NCBI GenBank assembly: GCA_013365325.1
Contig: JABVXV010000070.1
Span: forward strand, 124,001-188,000
Direction: 5' to 3'
Origin: Dipetalonema caudispina
Lineage: Eukaryota > Nematoda > Chromadorea > Rhabditida > Onchocercidae
Length of the DNA stretch: 64,000 nucleotides
Position 1 is the first letter of the stretch. Each line of letters begins with the position of its first letter. The position numbers were made by a program, and so were the translations under genes. The notes beneath the pieces were generated by a model. That model had not been told where the DNA came from. It did no database searches and saw only the letters and a program-made list of their open reading frames with translations. This document shows, piece by piece, positions 13,457 to 27,500 of the stretch.

Positions 13457-15284
13457 CATCACTTCTAAACTAATTTTTCACTTCTGCAATAGCGATTGCC
13501 ACCAAATGGTGACGAACCAGGAGGGTAGGACCTACTCTCCGCCGCACTGTTAAATCTTCAATTTGCTATAAAACATCCACCATTTACTACTTTTCACAAT
13601 TAAATTTAATTTAGTAACTAATTCCCACTACTACTAATGCCACCCATTATCAGACTCATATTCAGAAAATGTACAATAAATCAAATATCAAGAAATTTAC
13701 CATGTTCTGATTCTTTCATTTTTGATCCAAAAAATTTACTTACGGATTTCGAAACAATTGAGAGTAAATGAAGTAAATGATCAAGAAGAAAACGAGTGAG
13801 AAAATGCTTTCATCACAAATTATTATCCAAAGTTACTGTATCGTCAATAAACAATATCATGCTCACCTGACCAAACCTGTCCTTATCATCTCAGATGCAC
13901 CAGTCTAGCACCTCAGATCCACCATCTTCCACGCTTTTCTTCTTTCATCCCCTCGACAACTGATAAAAGAGTTGACCACGGAGGATGATAAGTGATTGAA
14001 TGTTATCTGAACCGTCCAGTTAATTCAAATTTCGCCACCATTTGCCATGGCATAGTCCCAGTTGTTTGTGGTAACTCGAGAATATTACCAGCAGATATGC
14101 AAAATTCCAAGACAGTAACTACAATTTACCATCTGGAGATCTAATGAAGGGAAGGAAAATATCTACTCGAAAAATAAAATATGAGAGATGAGGGAGGCCA
14201 AAGCGGGTAATGAGGTTAATACAGGGCCAAAAAAAAGAGGCAATAAATCTATTATGCAACAATCAGCTATTTTCTCCCTTGCACGCTTCTAAACTGCGAT
14301 CTTACTACGTCAATATTATTTGCCGATAAATACAATTAGTCAAAAGGTGATATTTTTAGGGTTCGAGGGTAAATCAGTAATTGATATCATTGAGAATTTT
14401 GCCAAAAGATGGGTACAAAAATTACAAATGTATAATCTTTGTCATTAAACCTTATCACTTCCCTATCTTTCGTTCTTTTTTTTACTGTCAAACACATTAA
14501 AAATTTTTTTTAGATTAATGGATGCTATTTCATAACTGTTTTGCGAAGTTAGAAACGATAACAACAAAGCAGAAGCAAACGAAAGATTAGCAAATGAAAG
14601 GGTAAAATGTAATTACAAAAACTATGTAAGTCTATTTCAGCACCGTTTTTTCGACAAAAATTATAGATAAATTGGTGTCAATGACAATGAAAGATCATTA
14701 CAAAAACCGGAAATGATATATACGGACAGGAAAGTGTCGCAATTTTTCGACATATTTGCATATCAAATGAGTTCGAATTTTTAACTACATTTCAACATGA
14801 CGATTGTAAATTCAGTTATTTCTATAAAGAACGAATTCTGTTTCATCTGGCAACAGATTTATAAAAATTTACAATTCATTTGAAAAATTTTTAAACAGAT
14901 AAATAAAAAGGAAATGATTTTATTCCTTGTTTACAATTTCACAATAATCTTAACTATATCTATCGATCATTTACTTTGATGGTACATCTCTTTTGCAATG
15001 ACCATTCCATTCTGTTATTTCTTAAATTTCAATTTCTTTCATACTAAATAGTGGTTTCATATCAGTTAGGATTTCGCAGATAGACATAGCTTTCTCTTGG
15101 ATAAATGAAGCATTATGCAAAGTTTCTAGCTTTGTTACCTTTCTGGTATGATAATAGAAAAAACCATAAATTTTCCAACTCATCACTTTTTCGAGTGGAA
15201 TAACGTTACTATTTTAAGAGTAATTTTCAAGGAAATAATATGATGTAAATGTATCAAATACAAATGAAGGTAAAATTAGAAGTG

Positions 15285-15500
15285 ATGAATAAAAAAAAAA
15301 AAAAGCAAATAAACAGCCAAGCTGCTGTGAAACCTTCGAATTTCGAATCTAAACCGGAGGTATAAATTTCGAAATGATTTGATTGGAATATGAAGAAAAA
15401 GAGAAAAAACGGCAAATTTGACGTAACTGTTGCAAAAACGGATTGGAAATCAGTTGAATTTGTCGAAAATCTTCCAGTCAAAAAAGTAGACAAACATTAG
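15285..15500 (+). CDS. Doubtful small Lys-rich protein gene, two exons
   Basis: Possible exons 15285-15359 and 15396-15500, joined in phase 0 across a 36-bp AT-rich intron with donor GAG|GTATAA and a weak acceptor ATGAAG. The product would be 59 residues. The N-terminus is a Lys run, then QAAVKPSNFESKPE. Exon 2 gives a basic stretch followed by FDVTVAKTDWKSVEFVENL and a TAG stop. The second exon has protein-like residue choice, but no family was recognised, the intron is at the lower size limit and no upstream signals were found. It could be a pseudogene fragment or chance. Confidence 0.2.
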
Positions 15501-18500
15501 TAATATACAGAAAGGAAGGATCGATAATGGTCGTGTGACCAATGAGGCCATCTTATAATTGCAATTCGGTAACTTCCAACAACATTTGCATCTGATGGGA
15601 ACGAGGAAGCAATATACCCCGAGTGTACTCTCTTCTCTTCAAATCTTCAAATTTTTAAATTGTTAAATGGAGAATAATAATGACGCGTAACTTTTGCCAT
15701 CCCATGCAATGTGCTTATCCGGATTTATCCGTTTGAAAAGAGAAAAAAGGAAAAAGAGAATATTTGAATAGCAATTGAACAGATTAGCGGAGTAAAATGT
15801 TTTATACTTCCGACTACTCCAAAGTATTGTCAAACCATCGAGAAGTGACCGATATTTAGATTTCCCTAATACTAAAACTGGCGCTAATGTAAATTTTTGA
15901 AAAGTACTGCGATTAAATATTAAAAATCGAAATAAGTATGATGAAATTACAACGAATTCACTTAACATAATCGAGTTAATGAATCCGAGCATATATATAC
16001 AGTGTAAGCTAACTGTGGGAAATAACACAAAGTAGAACTTAATGACGTCATATCAAGACTTGACGAAATCATGATCGTGTCACAGATAGGAAACTAAACC
16101 AGTAAAACACTGGTCACGCGTTGATTGCATCAGATGGTCAAAATAAACAATAGTCAAACCAGAACGGAATGGAAGACAGAAGATTAAAAACAACCATATT
16201 TGGCATTAGATGAACTTCAAAACAAGGATTATGGAGTTAAAATTTGGAAGAAGTATTAAATATGGTCAAGAAAAAAAAAAAACAATAGTTTCATTTATTG
16301 CCATTTCCATAAATCCGACTGTAATATGCGCCGCATGCTGTCACAAATTTAATTCCTTTAACTAAAGTAGAAAAAAAAATTGATTTTCTTTAACATCCAT
16401 TCTCTACTTCGTTTTTTCCTCCATTTTTTGCTAAACCCAAAATTCCATTATGAAGATGATGTCATCATAAGATAACTAACTGTTCATTCGTCAACTAAAC
16501 ACTTCCTTTGTAAATTATGAAAAGAAAGACAGTTTGCAATAATAATGGTCAACGATAATAAGTAATAAGTGTTTAGTGAAATATGAGTAATTAATTGGTA
16601 TTGTTAGATAGATGTATTGGAAATGAAAACAACGGTATAAGCGATCTGTGGTTGAGCGAGGATAGGAAAGAGGAAGCAGGAAAAGAGGTTGAAGAGATCG
16701 GATTAGGAGAAGCCAAGATAGATGGGCATATATTGTGGAGATGCGCAGGTCAAAAGCCGAACAATGGCCTGCATCGCTACCTTCTGAAATATTTACATAT
16801 CAGGGGCAGAATGATGTTTAGCGTCAATCTCATAAACAGCCAAATTTGTGGATGTATCAGTCAAATAACACAGCAGGTTATAGGTATTCTTTTTTTTGCT
16901 TTCGGCTAATTTGTTATCTTTAACTTTTGACCTATTGATTATCACAATATCCCCTTATTCCTCTTTTCCTTTTTTCCCCACCTTGCGAATACAATATTCT
17001 TGCAAGAAAACATACATTATTCTAATCAGTGAATGCCTATTGTAATTTCTATGATTTTCCGGATGATGTGGTTGAACATGAAGATAAAATAGTGATTATA
17101 TCAATGATGATCTAGTCGGAATTTGGACCGATCAAAGGGAAAACGGATATAGATTGATGGAATAGATAAAAGTAACGAAAGGAGGTTTGACTTTAAATTA
17201 CTAACACTGAACAGCAGAGAGAGGAAGGAGGGAGAGAAAGAGGAAGGGGAAGTAGAGAAGAAACATCAGGTTTCCCCGATGAAATCACTAAATCTATATA
17301 ACGTTTACAACTCACATCATCCCACCGATGAAATACAAATTATCACTTTTCGCTGTAAAATTTCATTCATTTCAGAAAGACAAGTCAGATTCTTTCTAGT
17401 CTCACATCGTTATGCGAAAAATAATTGATAAAATTGACCTTTTTTTTTCATCTCTCATTTGAACAATGTCGGTTATCAAAATGCACACGAAGTTAATATA
17501 ATGTGAAAGTGTATTTTTTGAATTATAGGTTGGAGGTTATTCCATTCAAATTGACTGATCTAAAGTGAATCACGAAATCTTAGTCGAAAAATGGTAGGAA
17601 AAAACCGCTGGGATTTCCGTTCCACTTTTTCTAAACTTTGCACATACTTTCTATATAGGCATTTTTCTGAATGGCTTTTCATTCCCGGTAAAAGATTTTT
17701 CGGAATTTATCAGCAATTTCAATCTTATCACCACCAATTTATTATGAAATAACGAAACTAGATAATTTGCAAGTATACCTGGCAGAAGAGTTTATTGCAA
17801 GCCAAGTTACTGAAGTGTGACATGTGTCTATAGTTCGAGTAGAACATATAATTTGACAAGATGAACGATGAAGGTCGAGAGATAGGAAATCCGAAAGGAA
17901 TCCGAGAATGAACGGAATTAAATCTTTCAATTAAATGGTGGATTACATCGACTAAGGGAAGTAAGGTTCGATAATGAGAGGGCATCACTATCAATAAATT
18001 CCATACTTAACATTTCCCAGGATTGATGAGCACACCTGTTCAGTAACCGTCCGAGGATAAGATGAAGAAGATAGAAGAATCTTTAAATGATAATATTAAA
18101 TGTTTCTTTTTCTTCATCAAAAATATTTATGACTGAAACTGTTAACTCCACAGGTTGTTCTCCTAACAACTCCGCCAGTCGTGAGATTTCATTCCGTAAA
18201 TGGCATTGAAACCTGGTTTTTCCGTCCTATCTTCTGTAAATCGTCATTCCAATCGAATTATTTAAATTTGATGGTAGATTAGAGAAACAAATCAGCTGAA
18301 GTTCACAGAAAATAATTGAATTGGTTTTTTTTCATCAGATTCAGGTCAGGAAATAATTCCACTCGTTGGTAACATTAGCAAGATATGTCGAGATTGAAAA
18401 TCGTAATCTGGTATGCTTATAATATTTCAACTTTCTTTCAGCCATAATGTCATCGTTTCATTTTAAACACCATTTGATCTTAATACACTGAACATGGAAA

Positions 18501-20081
18501 TTTGTTAAATTAAGCAGCTTAAATTTTGTAAATGAAGCAAGGGATAAAATTTAACTTCGGTATTTTATTTCAGTAGTAGTTGAGTAGTTTCAAAGTGCAG
18601 CAGGATATATGTTGCGGAAGTTTTAAATATGCCGTAAAGATATTGTTACGTTTTAGTTAACTAACATCAGGTGGTCTGAATCATTGATAACGTCAGCGAC
18701 AAGTTTATTAAGAGGAATTTTTTGACGACTGACACTGCGAAATTTGTTTGAGATAATGATATCGTAAGCCTTGTCCTGTATGTAGTTATCTTATTAACTA
18801 GAAACTTGTTCTAATACTTTTGTATTTTTACCTAATTGAATTTTATAGTTTAGTAAACTTTATGAAATATGTTTCAAAAGAAAACTTTTAAATCAACCTT
18901 GCCATAAAATGAAATGGACATCATTTAAGAGGAACTTAATGCGAACTTCAAAAGTGTTTCCTATTCTGTAAAATGTTTCGTAAAGTTTATTATTCCATAA
19001 AATTTAGTTTAAGCAATCGAACTTATCCAGGGCACGAAAAGTGATTACCGTTCCATCGTATTAGAGAGAACTGAAAATATTGCGGATCATATAGAAAGTT
19101 GTCATTAGATGATTAGAATACGCGTCAAATTTTTTCAGGTTTATGATTACCGAATCAGAAGGTCTGGTTAAACTTTATAAAACATTTCGTATAATTTGTA
19201 AAATTTGTATTGTAATGTTTTGTAATTAATTACCAGAATCAGAACTGGATTTCACATAAATGTTTCGATTGATCCTTTTTTTTACTCGATGAAGAAAAAT
19301 TCAGGACAATTAATGAATCCAAAGCGGTATTAGCAGAGTTCCAATCACTTTGAGGAAGTAGCAACAATGACTTTGAGTAAGACATATTAACATCATGTCT
19401 TGAAATGCAAACTTGGAAATTTACGGGTTGCTAAATAATATCTAATTCGAAATTACTAACTATTGATTGTTGAGCAAGAAAATATGCTTCTTTCTTAACT
19501 GAATTTCTAAAACTATTCACGGACTAAGAGATGTAGAACAGACTTTTCTTATGGATACAAGGAAAGTTGAAACTTTAAGACTGTTGTGTTGCTGATAAGC
19601 TCATTAACTAGTAAAATTCAACTTGTTGTTGTTCTTTAGGAGGAATAAATACAATAAATAAGCAATATAAATATAAACAAATATATAATATAAAGTTACA
19701 TATGTATGTATGTTTGTATACTGACAGAAATTCACTTGCCCGGCATCATTGCAATATTTTTTTGGAGTCAGTAAATATGAGGATTGAACTGATAAATATG
19801 ACCCGGCCATGCAGTAAATAGTTGATGAAATACCTGTTATCGTTTGATTTGTCATTCTGATCTTGAGTGTTTTGAGAAATTTGCTTTGATGATAGCATAA
19901 GCATAACTTTTTCGATTAAAAAAGAAGGAAAAAGAAAAGACGAAGGAAGAAAAAAAGAGCATTCGATGATGCATCAACCGGAAAAATAAGAAATGGAAAT
20001 GTTAACATTGATAATAAACGAAGACAAAACAAATATTTTATAAAACATTTCTTCAAAGTAATCATTCATCAGTAGCTGGTG

Positions 20082-22378
20082 ATGGAAAGTACTGCTGTTG
20101 TTGCTATCATAATTTGTACCATTTCCGCGGCATGGGCTCAATTACCTCTGCCTTATTTCGAAAGACCAGATATGGTCACTACAAATACGCGATGCATTGG
20201 TATTCTCTTTTCTTCTTCCTTTTGAAATAATTTATATGCAAATATAATTGTCTATAACAATGAAAGTAATAATGAAAACAAAGAATAGGATTGAAATCTA
20301 CTAGGAAGCAGCCTAATTAATTGATATCCAAGATGATGTCGAATATGAAGTAATGCCAGAAAGTAGCTTCCAAATACATCCAAATAGTTTCTTAGGCTCC
20401 AAGAGTTATACAACTTAAATAAGTTTTTACTTTGTTTCTGGGGCAAGAATCAGAAATTGAAGTTTTTCCATGTTTCTTATTGTATGCTATGTTACTGTTC
20501 AGATTTAGTCGTATAAAAATCAAAATTGATGCGATGAAACTTCAGCTAAGTAAACCAAGTAAGTCAAGTAATGTTAGTAACTTTGAGTTTCTGTAAGTAA
20601 GAAAACAGATGATTTTTTTACGGCATTTTCCTAACTCAAATCTTTGTAGACAAGAGGCATAAAAATGACGAAAATTAAAACTAATAAAACGCTATGACAT
20701 GCAAAATAACTATCCATGTAGCTTCATCATTTGGGTAGAATGACAAAATTAAGCTACCGTAATCTTTAAAAAAGCTGCTTTTTGCTTTATTTTTAATTTT
20801 ATTTTAATATTTTTTGCATAGTTTCCTTGCTTCAATAATTGCGAACAACAAGCAAATTATAAGAAACTGTTTTCATATCAATTTTAAAACATGGAAAAAG
20901 TGACCAATACATAGAATTCCCTACAAATAATTGTAATGTTTCAATAAAAGCTCATCATAAAATTGAAAAATTAATTGTCATCGATGCGTTAAATCACTGC
21001 AAACGATACTTCGAAGTTTCAGTTCTTGTGCAAGTTGCTTGCTTCTTGTCACGTTAACTTCAATTAGTTTCACTTTCTAATCTCATTTTAACTTTAGTTA
21101 TTATGTCATCGTCTTTTCTCCTCGAGTGGAACATTGTTGAAGTGGCAAAGAAAGTTTTAGTTTAAATTAAATTATGCTGCTTCATCGAATTCAATAAAAA
21201 CAGCTAATTTATCATAAGCCAAAGATATAATTTTTATTCAGCAATATATCTTCAAACACTAAGAAAAAAATAACGAAATTAATGGCATTTGCAAAATTAA
21301 TGAATTGTTTCAACTTTATTTTTTAGATGCTCCGATAACGCTCACCGTTAAATGGAAAGAATTGTTAGATACCTTTGCGTTTTTTATTAGTGAGCGTTGA
21401 AAAAATAAAAAAGAAAAATGAAATAGTTCAAGTCCTTTACATTTACCTACCTACAAGTAATATATAAATAATACTAGTAAAGAACGATTACTTAGGATTA
21501 TTCGAGGAAATGCGATTATTAGTGATTCGAGGAAATTTTATCGTCGGATTTATAAATCTCAGATGCCTTTTTTCAATTAACAGCGAATTTAACCCATCTG
21601 TTCAAGGACTAACCCTTTCTTACGTTAACCAACAGTTCAAGATTACTGCAACGTTAAGAAAACTTTCAGTGCTAATAAAAAAGAAAAAAAATGTTGAAAA
21701 TAATTCGAAATTTTCCAATTATAAATTTTGGAAAAAATTTAGAGTTAATCATTTTCAGCGTGTACACGGGCGGCAGCATTTCGAACGAACATTGATGGCC
21801 AAGATACGATTGCCCAATGTTCATCTGGAAGCGATGTTAAGGATCGATGCAAAGGATGCTGTGAAGTTTACGCTATCTACAATGGCAGAAAAAAAGTGTT
21901 TCGAATTATATTTCATTTGAAAATTGAAACTTTTACAGGATTTAGGATTTGAGTTAATCATTGGATTGATCCAATTTGATCTCTGGCCCTTGACTATGTT
22001 ACTTGAAAACTACTAGAAGAAAAAGTAGCAAAAAAAAAAAAAAAAATAGTTCATAATAGACATGAAAAATACACAATTGAGCAAAGTTGGACAAAAATGG
22101 TACGGAATTTGTACAACAATGCATTAAAATTTATTAAATTCTTTGGAAAGTTTTTCGTTTTTCGTTTCATGTTTTCCCTGACTTCAATTAATTGATTGCA
22201 TCAGAATTTGATGATTTATTCCATTTTGTAAAATACAAACAAATCTACTATTTTGTTCATTATTACTAGTAACGAAGAAAGGATATATACAAATTTATTT
22301 TAAATGCATTAATTTCAGGCTGAAGCGGCTAGCTTCCCCAGTAAAGATGGTAGCTGCATTTGCTGCATGACATGTTGA
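20082..22378 (+). CDS. Secreted ten-cysteine small protein
   Basis: Three exons, 20082-20199, 21759-21895 and 22319-22378, encode 104 residues; all phases fit and the last exon ends in TGA. Residues 1-19 are a clean signal peptide (VVAIIICTISAAWA, cleavage before QLPLP). The mature protein has ten cysteines, at 38, 41, 60, 70, 73, 74, 98, 100, 101 and 104, in the pattern C-x2-C, C, C-x2-CC, then C-x-CC-x2-C at the extreme C-terminus. An even count suggests five disulfides. The middle exon carries CTRAAAFRTNIDGQDTIAQC and KDRCKGCCEVYAIYNG. Exon 2 uses acceptor TTTTCAG and donor A|GTGTTT; exon 3 uses TTTCAG. The role is unknown; a secreted effector, cuticle or matrix component is possible. An alternative exon at 21327 would give an early stop and was not used. 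Introns are 1.56 and 0.42 kb, AT-rich and otherwise empty. Confidence 0.65.
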
Positions 22379-23391
22379 ATGATCCATTAATTATCATTTT
22401 ATAAATTTGATCGCTACTCGATATCTCGGGTTTTTGGACATTAATCGTTTAAGTAACAATGACTTCTCATTTTGCATATTTCTTTTATTTACATAAACAT
22501 TGCAATAACTCTTTGGAGTGAAAATTATAATTGAATCTGAAGGATATTGGAGACATTCGTCGCCTTAATTCATATTTTAAGAGTGGTTTTTTAGCTGTCC
22601 ATTTGTTATCTTTATTTTTTTTTTTCCTCCTTGTGGCTCTGGTGATTCATAATATACCAATCTTAAGCATACAGCTAAAGGTTAGGTATCACAAACAGAC
22701 GTACCACTGAAAACTAAAAAGAATTAGTATCAAAATGTAATGCAAACATCATTTGAAACAAAAATCCTGTGGAAAATCTGGAACAATTTGTAATATCTGA
22801 AAACGACAAAATCGATGATTATTAAAACTTTGAAGGAATGTAGTGAAGTGGATCTATGAGTTGAATTAATAATGAAGTTCTGCACTTCCAATATGAGCTA
22901 TGATTAATAATTTTCAGCTATTTCGAGGGCCAAAATTTGAGAATATTTAGAAAATACGTTCTTTTTTCTGACAATTTTAAAATAATCTATATCTGATCGA
23001 TGTATAAACAGCGCTATTTCGATATAAAGTAAAAAGCATATTTAGAACTTTGAAATATTTTCTCAAAAATTTGAACTAAAATAAATTCAAATTCCTGAAT
23101 AATGTGAGATTTAATAGTATTGAAAATAGAGAGAAATAATATACTCCCTGAATCTATCAGGTCTAAAATAGATCCTCTGAAGTTTCAGTGGTTAAAAACG
23201 TGAGCTTCGGATATCTGCAATGAGTGGTATTTTGAAATGTTCTGGAAAGCTTAAGTTGACCTACTGGCAAACTGAATGAAAAGAGGAAAAAAGCAAAGTT
23301 CACGATTTCTTAGCTTATTATTTTATTTCTTTCTTTTAGTGCATTTTAATTTGCACTCGCATTTAAGAAAATCTTCAAAAATACCAAATTA

Positions 23392-23622
23392 TCACTCTGA
23401 ATCAATAAGGTAAGAAATTTCCCGCTGCCGTGTGGACCTACACTTCAAATTTTGAATGTTAAATTTAACAAATTCACTACGATTGTCCTCCATGACCCCA
23501 TCGTAAAAACATTTAGGATATCCCTTAAATACCGGTTTCATTTGTTTAAAACTATTTAAGGCCTGCTTTTTCGTACTTGAGGATTTAAATAAATCTTCTA
23601 AATTCAAACGAATGAAAAGCAT
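23392..23622 (-). other. Unrecognised minus-strand open frame
   Basis: Seventy-six codons with a balanced, charged residue mix, including KPVFKGYPKCFYDGVMEDN and KCRSTRQREISYLIDSE before the stop. No clear splice sites, start context or family match. It could be a fragment of a transposon-encoded protein or chance; a repeat search would decide. Confidence 0.2.
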
Positions 23623-24394
23623 GTAAAATCAACTTAGACTAAATCTTCCATACTTTAAATTGTGAAATGAATTATCTGATATTATCTTCTCGCCACTTCT
23701 TTTATCCCACAGGCCCATAAAGGCCTCTCAAAGTACGTTTTTAGGCACGTCACAGAGTTTCACTAGTCATTGCCAAAATTTGGCAGCTATCAGTTGTACA
23801 AAATATCACGAACTATATTCCAACTCATCAAGACAAATATGTCGCAAAAAGTAGTGACGCCGGACAAATCGAACTTCAAAAGTTCGTTAGGAAAGTTTGC
23901 TGAGAAAAAAGTAAATGCATCAAGCTGTATCTGCTACTGATAGTAGGACAAGAAAATTAATGAAGGAACTGAAGTGTCACATAATCGCTAGGCATTTGAG
24001 GAAGTCGCAACTAATGCCATATGCATCATTTCAAAAGTTACAAAAGTTAATGACTCGAGCACCTTAACTTCATTTATCGTCATTATCAATCAGCTTTCTT
24101 CGATTAAATACTGGAAATTGAAATTTGAGTAGAACTGGAAACATTTACAAAACTTGAGTTGTATCTACTCCTTGTTAGGCTAACTTGTTTGACGACGGTT
24201 CTGCTGGGCCATAACGGATAAACAGTGAATTACAACATTACCATGCCCTTGTAACTTGCCCATCGAGAAAAAAAAGATTAAGCAGCCTATAGTCAGCAAT
24301 AACATACCACTCACTACTGGCAATACAACATACCACCAACGAAGTTTGATACTCGCAGAAAGCTATGCACCATCTTGCCACAACGCTTTTTAAC

Positions 24395-24519
24395 AACGTC
24401 GTGGGTGGTCAAATGGTGTAGCAGTGAGGTAATAAGCGATTTTGGATAAGCGAAAGGGGTTGTATAATGTTGAGGGTATGTGTTTCTGCATCGATCTGTA
24501 ACAGACCACCCACGACGTT
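24395..24519. repeat. Perfect 16-bp inverted repeat, 93-bp spacer
   Basis: Left arm 24395-24410 (AACGTCGTGGGTGGTC) is the exact reverse complement of the right arm 24504-24519. The arms are strikingly GC-rich against the AT-rich surroundings. The arms and spacer could fold into a hairpin RNA or be the termini of a short non-autonomous element. No target-site duplication is evident next to the arms, so its nature is open. Confidence 0.75.
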
Positions 24520-27500
24520 TCTCGTCTAATTACGGCGGTGGTCGTTCATGCGCTGATCGCCATGGTAGATTTTCGTTGCATTATGCCATTGGAACAGTTT
24601 CATGCATTTTGAAATAGAATAGTCATTCATGGAGTTGAATATTTGCATTTCGAGTTTTGTTAGTTTTGCTTTGCATAAATTCTAAATTGGCAAAATATCC
24701 CCTTTACGAAATTCACAAACACATGTTAATATCTTCAGCATTTTAATTCCCGGTATTTTATTTTCTTGTAGCGATAAATGTATTGTATTTAAACACATAA
24801 TTGTAGTAATTACGGCATATCACAATATTATGAAATCTTATTTGTTCTGAAAAAACATTTATAACGAACAGACAAAATATATGACTCATAAATGCGAAAA
24901 TTTGTTATTTTTATATTATAAAATTGCACGAAGCAAATAAATTTTATACTTTTCATACCATCTTTTTCAACAATAATTTATGTAATATTGCATTAATAAG
25001 ATGAAATCGATCCTAATTTGTAGTCCTAAAGTACCATCGGAATGGAAATATGACTGAGAGTTGCAAGAATCGATGAGAGATAAGTTCTCAAAATATTCCT
25101 GTGATTGCAAACTGTAATAAGTTTTTCTTTGCGTCAAACTGATAAATTGTTCGATTGGTTCGTCAATTTTACCTTTATACATTATTCAAAATTCCAACAT
25201 TTTTACCTAATAATACACAATTCATAATAGTTTTGGATTACAGAACAGCTCTGAAACACTTTTTTTTTAACTTATCTTTTCGGATTACTTGTCGGACACA
25301 ACAATTGATATTTCTGATGAAAATTATCCTTGTTCCTAAATTTTCTTTTTTGCTGAATTTTAAAAATCAATCAATAATTTTATCAGTCCGATTTAAATTG
25401 TAATTGGCAAAACAACATATACAATGTATTAAAAATAGAATCGAAAGTGAAAAAAATTTCTGCACAAACAAATCATGGCCTCGTATTCACGTTGTAACAC
25501 AATTTTTAATATATTTCGGACTTGATTTGTAGACAAATATAAAGATTATCTTTTAAATTAATCATTTCTGACTAGTGCTTGAAATAGCCAAGTTTCACCA
25601 GTCGTACGAATTCAAATATTTGTTACATATTATTTTTTACCTAGAAGTGAATGTAACATCAAGCTCATTCTCTTTATCGAATGAATCGTACCAAAACATT
25701 TGATAAATGTTAAGCAAATGAAAAACAACACTGAGGAAGATAAATGATAAAAAATCGACATTGAAGGATAAATATGGATTGAAAATTATGAATAATTTGG
25801 TAGATTGCGTTTACTTTGATTTCTTATTAGAGAAGGATATAAGTGAAATATTTGAACGCATAACAGCTTCAGGATTGGTAGAACGAGTTGCACTAACATT
25901 AACCTGAAAGGAGGATTTATAGCGGTAAATTGAACGATTGGCAGCTGTCATGAGCAATCATTGCAATAGAAAATCTTCGGTTTATCACTAATTACCTTAT
26001 AACTTTTCAGTCATTAATTCTCCAAAATATCCAAAATGCACTTTGCCAAAAGTATTTTCAATTGGCGAGCTCCCATTGCTGGTAAAACTCATTCTTTTTT
26101 CTTGATTTTATAAGATTCGTAATGATTCTGTTTGCCCAGAAGTGAACTTCAGGTTAGTTATACCTTTGAATTTAAAAAATATTTCGTAAGTTTGCTTTTA
26201 AATCAATATTTTTCTGCATGATTCCAAATCTCTATTCCCGATGAATCCATTTAGATGTACCCAAAATTTTCCTCATAAACTTGGAATCTTTCATGAACAC
26301 AGTTAACTTATCGGCAAATTTCGTTTCCAAATGGTTGACTGCTTTTTCATGATCAGAAATAAATCCAAGTATGGTTATTTTTACTTATAATTGAATACTT
26401 TTTAACGAAATATAACTAGTAGCCTAAACTAAGGCATCATATAATGGTCCAAATTATATACTGGACACACGTATTTTCATCTTTCATTTCCTCACACAAT
26501 AATTTAAATTTGCTACTACACTTACAATTTCCAAATTTTGAAAGATAAAAATAAGTTTTTCGTATTACTGAAGGAAGACGAGTACTTTGAATGATTGGTA
26601 TTAAAACGTTTTGCATCGCATTTGCTGAAATACATAGTGATACAAATGCTTGAATTCTGAAAACTGTTCTTCCAACGAGTGACTAAGACCGATATTTGGT
26701 CATCTTGTTGGCATCCAAACGAATCTTTGTAGATATTAGCCTTTTTTGGGATAGGAACAGTTTAGTCCTATTCTATAGCAGATATCGCTGCAGTTTCTCC
26801 TGCACAGGGTGACGAATTCTATGGTAATTAACGTTCCCTTACTTTTTTAAAGCTCATTCTGATGGTATAAATGTCGTCTATTCAGAGAATTCTGAAGTAA
26901 GAAATCCTGAAATTGGAGAAACATTCACTGCAAGGGCGAGCCTGTTTTGTTAATTCATGACAGTCATATGGTGGATTAGTGATAAATAGACAGATGTATT
27001 GCTTTGATAGTAAATCTCCTATCAGCAGAATCTTCTTATTAGACTGAATTTCAATCACGAGCAATAAAACAAGGCAAAACATTGAGCATATTATTTGTCA
27101 TCGTTTTCCACGTGGAATAACGACTCGTAAATTAACGTATAACAATGATACCCAAAGACAAATTTAGATTCCCTATTTGTCTCAAATATCTTTTATACTA
27201 TACATTGGGAAAGAAAGGAATCTGGTTTCAAATTTTCTTTGTTCAAGTTAACAATTTTTTTTTCAAAGAGCAATTTGGAATTAAAGAGACAAGCATTGAT
27301 TTTATCGATAGTTTTTCTTATGACATCGTTTGAAACATTTCTTTTTTTCCAGTTTCAAAATGTCAACATGTGTGTTTTGATAATTATTATTCATTATATT
27401 TTTTTGAAACCTGAAAATATGAACCATTGAAATTACATGCTGTTTAAAGAAAGCGACAAGTGGGATACAATTAAATTTAATTGAAATTTCTATTCACAGA

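Larger units (their letters stand above)
11136..20081. other. Intergenic region, MAGI to secreted protein gene
   Basis: About 9 kb between the divergently transcribed MAGI gene and the secreted-protein gene, so promoters of both may lie here. It contains a TG microsatellite (13374-13456), one doubtful small two-exon gene (15285-15500), an unrecognised 121-codon minus-strand frame (15663-16028) and an unrecognised 104-codon plus-strand frame (16595-16909, acidic then hydrophobic, ending in a T-rich stretch). Neither frame has domain motifs, and at this base composition frames of that length can arise by chance. Confidence 0.5.

Noticed and set aside
13262..13553. His-Thr and Cys-Val repeat open frames on both strands
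   Set aside because: They are translations of the TG microsatellite, not proteins.
21510..21920. 136-codon plus-strand frame over the second exon of the secreted protein
   Set aside because: The real exon is read in a different frame, which alone joins in phase to the signal-peptide exon and the Cys-rich last exon.
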